Assembly (NCBI GenBank): GCA_001414345.1
Contig: LLCB01000150.1
Location: 124,001 to 188,000 of the forward strand
Reading direction: 5' to 3'
Source of the DNA: Hymenoscyphus infarciens
Taxonomy: Eukaryota; Ascomycota; Leotiomycetes; Helotiales; Helotiaceae
DNA length: 64,000 nt
Shown: positions 23,101 to 35,395 of the stretch, piece by piece
How the letters are laid out: each line of letters begins with the position of its first letter
Numbering within the stretch: the first letter of the stretch is position 1
Program-made: the position numbers and the translations under genes
The notes under the pieces: generated by a model
Seen by the model: the letters and a program-made list of their open reading frames with translations, nothing else
Databases searched by the model: none
Told to the model about the DNA's origin: nothing

Positions 23101-26100
23101 ATGTAAAAAATTTCACTCTCCGTTTTGGCGTTACTTCGACATACTTTTACTTTGTTTTCAAGCTTTGACTTCGTTTTCTCATTCAATACTTGATTTGACT
23201 TTGTATTCAAAACTATCCACGAGCCTAGATTATCGAGATATGGACAATCTAGCCGCTGGAATAGATCTGGCAGGTCTGTACCCACAAGTGCATACATACC
23301 CTTGTACCAGGGATACCTTGGTTCCAATAGGAACCCTTTTGCCCTGCACACCGCCTTTGGATACATCCGCACGAGACGATAGAAATTTGCATCGCGGGTG
23401 AGGCAAAGAGCACTTTTACCTCGGTCCCGAAAATCCAAAACTCCCTTCAAAGATCAACCCACCATATGGCAATGCCAAGACTCCACAGTCTCCGTAAAGA
23501 CTCTTCAAGTTTTGAGATGATCTGTTGGTTCTGAGCGCAAGCGCATAACGGATTCTCGTCTCGGCCGAGATCATGACTTATACAATATGACGCTCTCTAT
23601 ACCGGTGGTCAGTGGCTCCAAAACAATAATAGAAGTGGAACGATACAGAATGCAGACTGAGAAACTCAAACCACAGTTTACTTTTAGCTCAGCAGCAGAT
23701 CGCTGTTACGTTGTATCGCTAGCCACAGCGGGGTTACATACTTTTTGTGCCACGCGACTTTATGGAATGCTGTCATCGCGGTGAGGGACGGACTGCACTG
23801 GTGATATTTCCTCATCGGGAAGTCTTCCAGAAGAAGGCATAAAAATAGCCCCCCGAGCCGTGCGGTCGTGCGGTGGTGCATACCAACCCTGCGTCGATGC
23901 ATGAGCTTTCGAAGAAAACACCAAGGACCTGCAGCATCGGTATCGATATCACGCTGGACTCTCTCCATCAACCGTTACCTGTCCGGGGACCGGTGTCCTG
24001 TCATTTTTGAAGAAATAAATTGTACTGTAAGTTACCGGGGATTTATTTATCATGATACCGGCTGTGTTATTTCTGAGGCTGATCCACACGGTCAGCCTTC
24101 ACCAACATATTTTGTCGAACCAACACTCTGTATACGCCTTTGGTCATCAAAACACCCCGAAGAACTCAGTACATAAGGCGGTGAGAATTGCGTCACATCA
24201 CTTGGGGGGGGGGTAATTGTGGCGCAAAAGAAACGTTGATTGCTCGACTTCATTGGGATTGAAGCGGAAGGCTTATTCATCGAGCAATATCCTCCGAAGG
24301 CCTTCACCTCTCCGATTGGTGATAAATTATGAGGACCAGCCACACGTTCTGTATTCCGGGAACTGAGATGCCAGCCTCCTGGGAAAAGGTGGTTTAGATA
24401 ACCCACAAAAGCCGGCAAACGAGAGAAATGTCTGCGTTTGGAAGCTGGCCGCGAGAGAATTCTCAACGAAAGTCTCGCCAAAAAGTGTTTAGTCAAGTCA
24501 GCATGTCAAAGTGGTTGACCCAGGAGTTTGGGTAGAGACTGGCTGTGTTCTTCGACCTAATCTATGTAGTGATAACTGCACCAATCATCAGCTTTACTAT
24601 TCGTCTACTACTTCTCTAGGTTGGACCCTCGGCGTGCAAAATGGGGTTTTGCCTGGTCAAATGGGGTTCCTGTCTAGTACTAACGGAATAGAGACGCCAC
24701 CGACTTCGGGTGGAAAAAAGAAGAACGTGGGTCCATACTCCGGACTCTTTTTCTGCACGACCGCACACCGTCGAATCAGTCTTTTCCGCAACCTCTAAAA
24801 CAAAACAAACACTGGCGAAGACTCAGCTGATATGCCTTTGACCCCCGCAAAACCCCTTAATTACATAGCCTCACGCTTCACCAATGTGTCCAGAATGGAC
24901 ACGAGAATGTGTAACGGCCATCACGTTGAGAGGGAAGGGGGAAGGGGTTCGCCCAAGGCAAACTCTCGTCTATCTCGCTCGCCCCAGCAGACAGACATGT
25001 CTGCTTTAGGGAAAAGATGCAGCTACCCCTGGTGGTGCAGCCAAATCAAGCCATGCGCCCCAGAAGGAGAATAGTCTGTGGCTGAGCCTTGTGCCAGAGT
25101 GGTTCGGATGATGGGAGATGTTGCACAGGGTCCTCCAGCGTCGTTCCGCAGCGAAACCGAGCCAAAGCCATGTTCTTACTTCTAAGTAACGACCTCGACA
25201 CCACCACACCAGCGAATCGCTCTGGCAGGAGTAGGAAGTATGATTAATGAACCACACACCTATTCGGCGAGTTACTACGCAGTGCTCCCACACGCCCAAC
25301 CAACAAAAAGATCACCGCCGTCACATGTGACTTCCCGGATGAAGTGAACGATGATTTGAATTCATGTCGAAGAATGGTTGGAGACAAGCAGTGGAGAGTC
25401 GGCCATGGCGTTCTAGGCAGCAGTTTCTTTGCCATGAAACAATTGGAGGAGGCAGGGCCAATCAGGGCACGACGGCCTTGATGGCAAGGGAACGAAGAGC
25501 GAATGGGCAGCTTCTTGGAAAAGATCCCTGAGGGTTCTGGCGTGCACTTGTTGCGCATGGTCATGTATGGAGGATCCCGGGGGGGGGGGAAGGGGGTTCC
25601 AAAAATAGGCCTACCTTATTCGCACATCTTCTGATCGACACCAGCACACTGACATTTGACCAGCTCCCCTGCTCCAGCTGCGGACGCCATGCAAGACGGG
25701 GGCCGGTCACATGTGGAGTCTTCCCAAGGGTTCAATTGCATTGCTGCTGCTGTACACAGGCAAAGAGTAGGTAGATCCTGTAGGAGAGGAGAGGAGAGGA
25801 GAGGAGAGGATGAGGAGGAGCAAAGCACTGGGTACTTACGCACGATCATTGGAGTAGACATCCGACTAAGCACTACGTACGGCATTCTGAAAGAAGTACT
25901 GTAACATAACTTCCTAGGAGCTTCTTTTAGACTCGGCATCCAAACCGACTGCCTGCCAACGACGTCGACAACGACATGGCTACGCTGCACAACAGCAACT
26001 CAAAGGGGTAAGCTTGAGCCTCGATGATCGGACCAGCAGCCCAATGGTCAACCCTAGTTGCCAGCCCAACACAGCATACTTGTACTGAGAGAGAGAGAGA

Positions 26101-28190
26101 GCCATGACATCGTCATAACCCGGCACTGCACCCAACCCTTGGGCATCATCTTCTCCCCAGTTCTTCTAGGGAGGTCCCTAGCCCAGCCCTGTGATCCGTA
26201 CAGTATCAGTATACGCCTACGCCTACGCCTGCGAGTGGTAGTAGTAAGGAACGGTTTTAGCCAGCCATGCTCGTCATCACACACAACACGCTATAGTGTT
26301 GTGTTGTCCGTAATCAACTTACGGTCATATCTTGCCTAAGAAGTTGATCAACACCCAGCCCACGGAAGGAGGTTGTTGACTTCCCGGTGTACGAGTACCT
26401 ACGTTCTTCGCTCTTCGCTCTTTGTTCATCCGTCGTCCTTTTCCCGACATGCCAGGCTCATATTCGGTCCCAGCCTTCAACCACACACCCAACCTCTCAC
26501 CTCAGGTCAGCAAAAGACGGTACCGCGTAAAGTTAGTCCGTGGAGCCCCTATACCTTGACTGTTCCTTCTCGAGTACCCCCCCAGAACTAAATGTAGAGT
26601 GCACAGATATTTAGTATGGCACAGCGGCCGTGATAGTACCAATCCAAAATGGTCGCCAGTTCCATGGTCTCACGTCTACTCGAGAGAAGACACCGCACCC
26701 ATGAAATCCCGGTGTCCAGTCCCAGCTGCCACGAGCCCCAGCGGCGTTCTGCCCTCACTCCCGGCAGCAATTCACAGTCCGTCAGCTGGCAGTGGGTGGG
26801 TTGTGGGTTGTGGGCCCCTCGGCTGCCCCCAAACCTGGAAACCTACCTAGGGCACCATGAGTAAGGAAAAGTTATGGGTCCAAGGACGGCGGGGAGTAAC
26901 CGTAAACGACAACAATAAGCTTCCCCAGCAGAGACCGTCATTCGTCAATAGCCGGTGTTCTTCTTTTAGCTTCCCAGCCGTGCGACACTGCGACAGAGTG
27001 TTCTGTTCCCAGGGTCAGGTTTGGCAGGGCAGGTTTGGCAGGGCAGGCAGGGCAGGGCAGGGCAGCCTGCGGGCATCATCGCCCCCCTACCCTACCCTAC
27101 GCTATGCCCCCTATGCCTACCCTACACTACCCTACACACTACTTACCCTACCGCCCGTCCCGTGCTCTCGCTCGCTCGCTCTCCTCTCGGTGCTCACACA
27201 ACCTGACCCGATGGGTCTAATGCACCAATGCATCAGCCAATGCTCCAATGCTCCTGGAGGGCTGGCGGGCTGGCTGGCACGGTTGCAACCAAACTTGACA
27301 GGGCTTGAGCGACAGGCCTTGTAGCGACAGGCCCCTCCAAGCCCGTCAAGCGCTCGCTCACCAGGTCTCTCTCCCTCTCCCTCCGCTTCCTCCCAACGCC
27401 TGAGCCACCACGCTATCCTACTTTGGGTCTTCTGCCTCTCGCCCACAGCTACCCGCAGCAGTATTAAGAAGGGCCGGTCCTGCCAGTAGATATCTATTCC
27501 ATCGTAGGATCCTCAAAAATCAACATCAGACTTCACACTTGAATCGTTCTCTAAGAACACCCACCACACTCGCTTTTCTCCACCCCCCCCCCCCCCCCCT
27601 CTCTCTTAGGAAGACCTCGTTGTCTCCTGTCATTCGCTTTTGCGTTCTCCCGACTCTCGAAATCAAACATCCCACCCAATCCAATCCAATCCAATCCAAC
27701 AACTCGAATCCCCTCCAAAACCCTCAAATCAATTTTGCATCTCCTCCCACTCAATCAATACTCCTCCAAAATCCAACTCTCCTCGGGTCTCAGCCCACCG
27801 GAAGCCTTCGGACACTTTCGCTGCCACTCGGCGTCTGTTGACCATCTTTGCATTCATTGCCTGTGTAACCCGCTGCCGGCAATAACCCTCTTGCATTCGA
27901 GCCAGGCTAGACTCCCGTTCATGCTTGTTTGTTCTGCGAAATTGGGGATACAGTTACGTTGCTCTCAGCCGCTGCGCACTCGTGCCATACACTCGCTTTA
28001 AATACCCGGCATTGTCGGAACCTAGTCAACAACTGGTACCTTGCCGGCTATTACTTACTTTTATTTTATTTCATCAAGCTACATCTTGACATAATACACA
28101 TCGATCTTCTTCTTTAAGAAAGAAGTTCGTCGTTGGCTTTCACTCGTTCAAGCCTCGTCGACTTTAATCTAACCCCTCCTCTTCATCTCA
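20166..28190. other. About 8 kb gene desert upstream of a Zn2Cys6 regulator
   Basis: No gene could be supported on either strand. The longest open frame (plus, 22790-23401, 203 codons) has no domain, no CT-rich leader and poor protein character. GC content is ordinary, unlike the RIP-like islands, and no transposon motif was seen. Simple repeats are frequent: a G-run near 20330, a G-run near 24205, GAGAG units near 25789-25810, TACGCC units near 26214, CCCTA-like words at 27087-27150, a C-run near 27583 and CCAAT units near 27675. The last part (27.5-28.19 kb) is CT-rich and looks like a long promoter or 5' leader of the gene at 28191. Confidence 0.5.
26281..26304. repeat. Perfect 9-bp inverted repeat with 6-bp spacer
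   Basis: ACACAACAC and GTGTTGTGT flank GCTATA. It is about 1.9 kb upstream of the Zn2Cys6 regulator. It is a possible dyad site but could be chance in a desert of this size. Confidence 0.4.
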
Positions 28191-30328
28191 ATGGCTGGCC
28201 CAGGTGGTGGACCTCCTCGTCGGAGGTATGTCTTACCCTTCTATCACTTCGAGTTCTTCCTGACTGACAGCACCACTCAGTCACACCAAGTCTCGCAAAG
28301 GTTGTGAGACCTGTAAGCGTAGACACATCCGCTGTGATGAAAACTTCCCTCAATGGTATGTACAGGAGCTGGAATCTCCTACCTCATGGCGGTGCACAAC
28401 TAATTCACTCTAGCCGCAACTGTACCAAACACAACTGTCGTTGTCCCTATATGGATATGCCGGTGCAGGAAGAGCGAGCCCCAACGCCGGAGAAGGCTGA
28501 TCTCTTGTGGACGCCAGAAATCGAGCAGGAGATTGAACGCTGGCAACAAACCGGGAACTTTCCATTCCCCGATCTTTACATCTATCCAGCTCCTTCCCCC
28601 CAGTTCTTCTCTGCCGAGGATCTCCGCTTGATTCACCATGTCGCTTCCGTCTCCAGCGAGCTTGGTATTCACGATGCTAGCAATTTCACTATCTGGACTC
28701 GTCAAATTCCTCTGTGGGTAGCACACCTTTCAGGCATATTTTGTTTGCTAATAATCTTTCGCTAGCTTCCTCAAGATTGGAACAGATTATCCTTTTGTCA
28801 TGCATGCCCTTCTCGCACTCTCGGCCACACACCTAGCTTGGTTGACCGAGTGTCCTCTCACTGCAAACATGGCCTACGAGCATCGTGGCGTGGCCTTGAA
28901 GGGTTTGCACGAAGCCATTGGGACCTTCTCTCGCCAGAATTCCGATGCCGTTCTAGCAGCTTCTTTGCTATTGTCCTGGCAGGCAACCGAATGGTACGTG
29001 CAATGAACTCGCCCGCTGCTAACGTGGACTGACTCACAAAACAGGCGTGGATGGACCCAATTGATGCATGGAACCTCATCCGTATGTTTCAAGCCCCCAA
29101 GTGTACTTTTATGACCCCAACTAACCATCACTCAGGTCATTGATGCCATGCAACCATGGAAAAACGAGTCTCAGTTCGGAGACTTCATCGCGGAGCAAAG
29201 CACCTTCCCAACAGCTCCACCATCCCCTGCACCGGGCGGCAAGAAGTTGAGCAACCCAAGAAAGCAAGACTTGGAGTCTCTGCAACGCGCCTATGCACAA
29301 CTCCAACGGGTTGAGACACACTTGAAGGAGAACAATGAGGATGTCAAGGCCATCCAACAACTCATGACGTTCGTCCGTGGGGTCCGCAAGGTATCCCCAA
29401 GTCATACGGCTGCACAACGATTTGAGATGCTCAACCCCCTGCGGGCTTGGTTGTTCTGGCTGCCGGTCATGTTTCTGCAGCAAACACGAGGGTCTCCATC
29501 AGCTCTGATCATCCTTGCCCACTACTACACAGTAGCGCTTGTCGTAGAGCCCTTGTTCCCCGAAGTTGGTGCTGCGTACTTTGGAAGTCTGTCTTTGGGA
29601 CCCATTGAAGAAATTGCTCGAAGGCTCTTTTCCATCAACGTCTCTCAAACCTCCGACGCGGACATGCAGACTCCGCTCAACCTCATGGAGTATCCAATCG
29701 ATATGGTGTCTACTTTTAGAAGCCGCATGGGTTGGGTACAGCCAGAGAGGACAGCCTCGTTCCCAACCTTCCGCGGTAATTCCTTTGAGATGGAGGACAG
29801 TTATTCCCATACGCTTTCCCCATATGGCAATCCTGCTTTCACCTATAGCCAAGAGCACCTCATGCCCATGACCCCGGAACCAGGTTCCGCCGCCACTATG
29901 AGCCCCTTGACGCTTCAGCTCGACCCCTTCGCCAACCAATACCTAGGTATTCCATCGCCAAGTGGGTTCGGGGGCTACAACAGTCCCGCAGCATCTGCAT
30001 TTGGAGAGGGATCCATCGTCTACAGTGACCATGGGGATGATTTTGCCCTCTATGAAGGCCAGAACTCAGGTTCGAATTTCGGCGGGTTTGTGCTTCCGAC
30101 CGTGTGGATTTAAGTCATCGGACAACAGGATTTAACATCTGGCCCAGGACTACCCCCGTTTTCAAGCTTGAACCCCAAGACGAAGACATGCATCAGCGAC
30201 AACTTCAACAACAAATGGAGGGCCAGCAAACTCATCAAGGGCTGCCTCAATTTGCTCACCTCCCAAGCTACCCGCCCCGTTACCCCTCTCCCGCTCCTCC
30301 TGGAAAGGGAAAGGAGCCAGAGATCTAA
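28191..30328 (+). CDS. Zn2Cys6 fungal transcription factor, Upc2-like DNA-binding domain
   Basis: Nuclear transcription factor. The binuclear zinc cluster lies right at the N-terminus: KSRKGCETCKRRHIRCDENF then C-RN-C-TKHNCRC, giving CX2CX6CX6CX2CX6C. A fungal regulatory middle region follows (LSATHLAWLTECP, ALKGLHEAI, SWQATEW), as in sterol-uptake regulator Upc2-type factors. Exons: 28191-28225, 28281-28355, 28414-28713, 28766-28993, 29045-29081, and from 29136. The fourth zinc-binding Cys codon is split by the intron at 28356-28413. Read straight on, the last exon stops at 30113 (550 residues). Removing an intron at 30086-30147 instead keeps frame and adds a Gln/Pro-rich acidic tail (FKLEPQDEDMHQRQLQQQMEG... 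to GKGKEPEI), giving 601 residues. I favour the longer form. Target genes are unknown. Confidence 0.88.
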
Positions 30329-31284
30329 TATCTTCCACACGCAACCACCACCAACCCCTTCCCCGAACACATAATGACTTACGACATCTCTGTTCACGCG
30401 TCCTCATCGAGATGATACGAATTTCGCTAATTTTCTGTTACTATTACAACCACGACTCTCCTTAAAAAGTTTACAACAACGCATTCATATCCATCCATCG
30501 CCTTTCGGATTCGGATTTTATTTTAACGACGCTTTACGATCTCGATAACGATTATTTTATTTTTTGTTGTACGATTACAAGCACACCCACGGTCCTTATA
30601 GAAGAGAATTATATACCCCACAGTCCTTATAGATATACCCTGGTTATTGGCATACATTGCATGGAAAAAGCGGCGTTTTTGCTTATTGTTTGGAGAAGGT
30701 CTCCGATTTGGAGTCTTCTCACTGGCGTTTTTTTGTATTTGTTTTTGAATATTTGCTGCCATGGAAAAAAATGTTGATGTCTTTTTGGCAAGCATTGTTT
30801 TCGGAGTTTTGACGAGGTATTCATGTAATGCTTTGAATACCTTTGGGAGGAAAGATGAGAGGGATTTGAGAATTGTGGAAATAGGAGGAGGATATAGTAG
30901 TAGAAGAGGAATTGAGTGGTTGATTGTCGGAATGAATACGAGAATTGTTTGACAAGCTATTTGAAGTCCTTTGTGTTTGATGTGGCTAGTGTCGAGATTT
31001 CAAGTGTCTGATCTTCTGTTTAGGTGTTTCCTTGCGAGCATATCCAGAGGCGTAATTATCAAAGGGCCCGCTAGACCTTGTCATTGGGAGCTGGAGAGAA
31101 TTTATCGGGGGTTTGGGGGGAGACCACGTAGAAATTCGTAACCGACCCAGAGTAGAATCCCTCTCCTCCGCTTCCCCGATTGTTCGACCAAAACTCGAAG
31201 AGAGAAGAAAAAAAAATTCAACTCAATTGCTCCAAACGACTTGAACTATCCTCTTGTCTTGATATTATGGTTCTTCTCCTAGAA
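30329..31284. other. 3' flank and intergenic of the Zn2Cys6 gene
   Basis: Nothing coding was recognised. AT-rich 3' UTR-like sequence lies just after 30328, and purine-rich sequence near 30840-30930. Confidence 0.5.
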
Positions 31285-31374
31285 GTGCTGGGAGTGCTGG
31301 GAGTGTTGGGAGTGTTGGGAGTGCTGGGAGTGCTGGGAGTGCTGGGAGTGCTGGGAGTGTTGGGAGTGCTGGGA
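31285..31374. repeat. 9-bp minisatellite, ten copies of TGCTGGGAG
   Basis: Ten tandem units, seven TGCTGGGAG-type and three TGTTGGGAG, head to tail. A GATGGATGGAT tract follows at about 31450-31480. It opens the repeat-rich interval that leads into the AT island. Confidence 0.9.
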
Positions 31375-31669
31375 CAATTGTAGAAGGGGAAATGGGAGCG
31401 AGGATGGGAAGGCTACAGTCACGAAATCCTATAACCTCTTTTTTGGTGGATGATGGATGGATGATGGATGGATGATGGATTCGCAAATATTATAAGAGAA
31501 GTGTGTGTGTCTTTGTTCTTCATAGGTAGACTAGCTTATACTCTTTTTCGTTTTGAAATTCCTTGTAGGGTGGGTAGGGGGGTGGGTTTGCTGACGACTG
31601 ACTAGGGAGAGAGAGAGGGTGAGGGTGAGAGAGGGTGAGAGAGTAAGGAAGTGAGCAAACAATTCGGGG

Positions 31670-32075
31670 GAAAGTTTTTCCTAGCGTGCGTGGGTAAGGG
31701 GAGTTTAGCTAAAGTAGTAAACAATCTCCCTCTCTTCCCCCCCCCCCTCCCTTCTCTCTCTCTCTCTTATTTATCTACCTAGAAATAATAGGAAGAATAC
31801 GATACGAAAAGATAGAATAGTAAGGATGTTACTACTATATACGTGATACTTATTACGAGTATCCCTCTCTATTCTTTGATTAGCTTGTTGCTATAGTTAA
31901 GTCTAGTCTTAATATAGAGAGAGTGGGGAGGAGAGGTGAGAGAGGAGAAAGAGAGAGAGGGAGAGGGAATTTAATTAATCTCTTTTTCACTGAAAGAAAG
32001 TAATATTTTGCGATTTGCGATTTGAGATTTAGTCGTTTTTGGACTTTTGTACTTTTGTACTTTTAGGATGCCCTA
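31670..32075 (+). repeat. LTR-like direct repeat, left copy
   Basis: Shares ordered blocks with 34518-34901: GAAAGTTTTTC-TAG, then a CT-rich tract, TTATTTATCT, GAAATAATAG, AGATAG, GTTACTACTA, CTCTATTCT, TTGCGATTTGCGATTT and AATGCC-like ends. The order and spacing match across about 400 bp. Confidence 0.6.
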
Positions 32076-33076
32076 CCTATCTACTAGTAGATGACATATA
32101 AATGTTAAGCTTGAAGGAATTATATAGGAGTCTAGAACTATATATATTTTTTTATTTTTTTTCCTTTTCTTTCTTTCTTTTTCTCTTTCACTCCCTCCTC
32201 CTTCTCCTCCTCCTCCTTCTCCTCTCTATTATTCCAGAAGTCCTTAGATAATGTGATATGAGGAGATATTATATGAGAATAATCGTAGGAGGTAATACTT
32301 TCGCATATATATATGTAAGTTTATCCTAGACTTTCTCGAAGGTCACTAGCTTGCCGAAAGGGAGGTAGAGTATACTATACTTAAGAGAACGCTTATTTTT
32401 AAAAAAGATAGAAAAGTAAGTTAGATATAAGAGTAGTATAATAGACTTAAATTAGATATCTCTTCTTTTATATTTACTTAACTTTTCTTACTTATAGGTA
32501 AAGTATCTTAGAAGGTCTATCTCATTTATATAAGTACTTAATATAAAGAGCTAATAAACTACTATAAGTCTTAAAGGATTTTTAAAATATAGTATATAGT
32601 ATTTCTTTATTTAATCTAATAGAAGTTTTCAACCTAGATGTCTACGATAAAAGCTAGAGATAGAGATAGAGATAGAGATAGGGATGAGGATAGAGATAGA
32701 GGTTTCTACTCTAAGTGTATTATATAGAGAAAAGTACCTTCTTCTCTTCTCGCTCTCGTGGTGGAAGTAAGCTATAATAGAGATAAAAAAGAAGGAGCCA
32801 CGTCGAGTTCCCGCGCTTGCCGCGATGCTTTAGTCCAGGGGATAGGATCGATCGTAATAAACGAGATAATATAGCACTAGAAGTAGTTAGAACTTGTAGA
32901 CCAGCGATTTCTTACTAAAGTATATATATACTAAGAACGCTTACTTACAAAGAATAATACTGAAAAAACTTAAAAAGTACAAGCCTAGAGCGTATAGTAT
33001 AGTTGGAGACACTATTGCTTTAGGATTCTAATATTATATTATAGTTAGTTTCGAGGAAATTAAGTTATAAGTTGTT

Positions 33077-33145
33077 GATTTTTTTTTTTTTTTTGGGGGG
33101 GGGGGGGGGNTTTTTTTTTTTTTTTTTTTTGGGGGGGGGGGGGGG
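33077..33145. repeat. Duplicated T-run/G-run with an undetermined base
   Basis: A T-run followed by a G-run, then an N at 33110, then again a T-run and a G-run. The N inside a duplicated homopolymer suggests a join or collapse in the assembly, not real sequence. Lengths here should not be trusted. Confidence 0.8.
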
Positions 33146-33823
33146 TTGACGACTGGTCTTCGAGTTCCACCCCTGGTATATGTAGTACCTACCTAGTAGT
33201 ATGAGGCAATACCTTGGCCGAGATGAGAGGGAAGGAGCGAGCGACTTGAGATGATGTGCCGAGGTAAGGTAGGTGGAGGGTCGTTGGGTTGAGGTTAAGT
33301 GATGAGGGATGACGGGAGGGAGGCCTCGTCGGAGAAGGAAGGAACGACCCAACTTCGCTCACGCGAACACTACTTACTTATGGTCTAGGCGAAAGAGTAG
33401 ACGACCTAGAAGCAACCTGATTATCGTCTGGTCTCACCATTAGAGGTTTCTAAGTCTGTTATACTTTAGACTTTTACTCTCTGGTAAGTAGTAAGAAGTA
33501 TCTTAGTCTAGCTTTATTAGAAGGATGTGTTTCCTCTTAGATACTTACTTATAAAGTGCCTTTCTTATATTATCTACGTTTGCTTGCTATGGACTAGATC
33601 TTAGTGTTTATTTAGAGTATCCTAGATCTACTAACAAAGTCGGAATCGAGTAAATCGTAAATTATAAAAGTTAAGAATTAATAGCTAGAGTAAGACTTGA
33701 CAACTATTATATAGTCGCATTCTAGTCCATCTCCCCGCGAGTAGCACATATACTAGGTATTTTTTAAGAAATGTCGGTTTTCGAAAACTAAAATTCTTAA
33801 AAACTACTATTCTTCTTACTACG

Positions 33824-34250
33824 TAGCAACTACTTGATAGAATTAAAAGCTATAAGAGACGTAGATACCTTAGTACTTAATATAGCTTCTAAGCTATTAA
33901 ACTTTATATTTAAATAAAGTGGTTATTACGTAATAAGAAGAGGTAGGTATTTATAATATTACGCTTATAAAAAGTAAAATATCTACTTATTTTATATAAT
34001 AGCTACTTAATAGAATTAAAAGCTAAAAGAGAAGTAGACTCTTAGCTACTTAATATCGCTTCTAAGCTATTATACTACTTCTTTTATAAAGCTATTATTA
34101 ATATAATATATATAAGCGTTTTACTATTCTAGATATAATGTTTTAAGTAAAAAAAAAAGAGATTTTTCTTATTATATAATAACTACTTAATAGATATAAA
34201 AGTTTATAAAGATATAGATATCTAACTATATAAAGAAACTTTCTACTTAC
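33824..34250 (+). repeat. Degenerate tandem repeat, about 175-180 bp period, three copies
   Basis: Units start near 33827, 34001 and 34181 with a shared ACTACTTRATAGAATTAAAAG-like block, followed in the first two by a GCTTCTAAGCTATTA block. The copies differ widely, and the third is the most decayed. They lie between the two LTR-like repeats. Confidence 0.55.
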
Positions 34251-34517
34251 TTTAAATCTTAATTTAACGCTTTTTAGTCTATAATTTTATATATCTCTCG
34301 ACGCTTATTACTTAACTAGTAAAAACGATATTTCTTATAAATTAGTATAAGTGTTATCTACGAGAATAGACTAGAATACGACTATATATAATCTCTAAGA
34401 TAGACTCTTACTCTCTCGCTTCTCTCTTCTCTTTTTATATATAATATATATATAAAAGAGAGTATAGAATAGAGTATATAGTAGAAGAGAAAAAATAGAG
34501 TAAGTAAATATTTCAAG

Positions 34518-34565
34518 AGAAAGTTTTTCTTAGTATAAGTAAAAGAAGCTAAGAGAATAAATATT

Positions 34566-34601
<36 letters not shown>

Positions 34602-34901
34602 TATTTATCTGGAAATAATAGTAAGAAGATAATAGCGATAGTAAGAAAGTAAGAGATAATTTTACTACTAAATATATAATATCTAGTTTTTCTCTCTATT
34701 CTCTAATTTAGATAGTAGCTATAGATATAACTATTAGGTCTTAAGATAGATAGTTTTATAGATATAGGATAGTAAAAGAGAGCGAGATATTAAATTGAAA
34801 CTATTCTATTTTATAATTATAAAAAGTAACACTTTGCGATTTGCGATTTTCTATTTACGATCTAGTTAATCCGACTTTTTAGTATATTTAGAATGCCGTA
34901 A
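34518..34901 (+). repeat. LTR-like direct repeat, right copy
   Basis: Partner of 31670-32075 in the same orientation, offset about 2.84 kb. It has fewer G and C bases, with many differences of the C-to-T and G-to-A kind, as RIP leaves. The CT tract here is a clean TC microsatellite. Confidence 0.6.
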
Positions 34902-34961
34902 TATTTGAATATTTTCGATTTAGTCTGTGAACTGACGAGGGGAAACCCTTCGAAGGACAAA

Positions 34962-35395
34962 AGATGCGACTTTGTCTCAAAACTTAGGCATAATTTAAGG
35001 TGTTTTCCTAGGTTGTTTGAAAAATCATTTCGAGAAGTAAAACAATTAAATTAGCGCTAGAATGTTTGAACAGCGAGAAGTATTTCCTGCTAGACGAAAA
35101 TGATGCTTGTCAGTGGCAAGTACACGAGAGCGAGTGCGAGGGTACGAGTTTCTTTTCTTGTAGAAGACTAGAAGTAAAAGTTCAAAAAACCGTCGAGAAT
35201 AAGAGAGACACAAGATTATCGAATTTTGAAAATCAGGTAGGAAGGCTGGTGAAGGTGATGAATTTTTGTTTTAAGCTCTTCTTTTACCAAAGAGACACCA
35301 CATGAACTAAACAGTCCCCAAATAACCCCAGACAGAGGTGAGTAATTCCACCTTTTTTCCTCATCTCACTCTTCCCATTAACTCCATAACATTTC
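34962..35395. other. 3' flank of the RelA/SpoT-domain gene
   Basis: Transition from the AT island to normal composition. A 79-codon open frame (35066-35305, plus) has no recognisable domain and is not called. Confidence 0.4.

Larger units (their letters stand above)
31500..34961. mobile_element. AT-rich, RIP-like island of decayed transposon sequence
   Basis: About 3.4 kb of very AT-rich DNA with no open frame, dense TATA/TAGT words and several short repeats, including GAGATA units near 32655 and a TC tract at about 34567-34599. Two diverged direct repeats (31670-32075 and 34518-34901) bracket most of it, as long terminal repeats would. The right copy is more AT-rich than the left. No reverse transcriptase, integrase or transposase motif survives. 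The pattern fits an LTR element mutated by RIP, but two separate insertions of one repeat are also possible. Confidence 0.6.

Noticed and set aside
22790..23401. 203-codon open frame in the gene desert
   Set aside because: No domain, no splice partners, and frequent stop-free frames in other phases nearby; looks like chance.
26850..27330. 155-codon plus-strand frame with Gly/Ala/Pro-rich content
   Set aside because: Produced by simple repeats (GGCAGG, CCCTA); all three frames are similarly open there.
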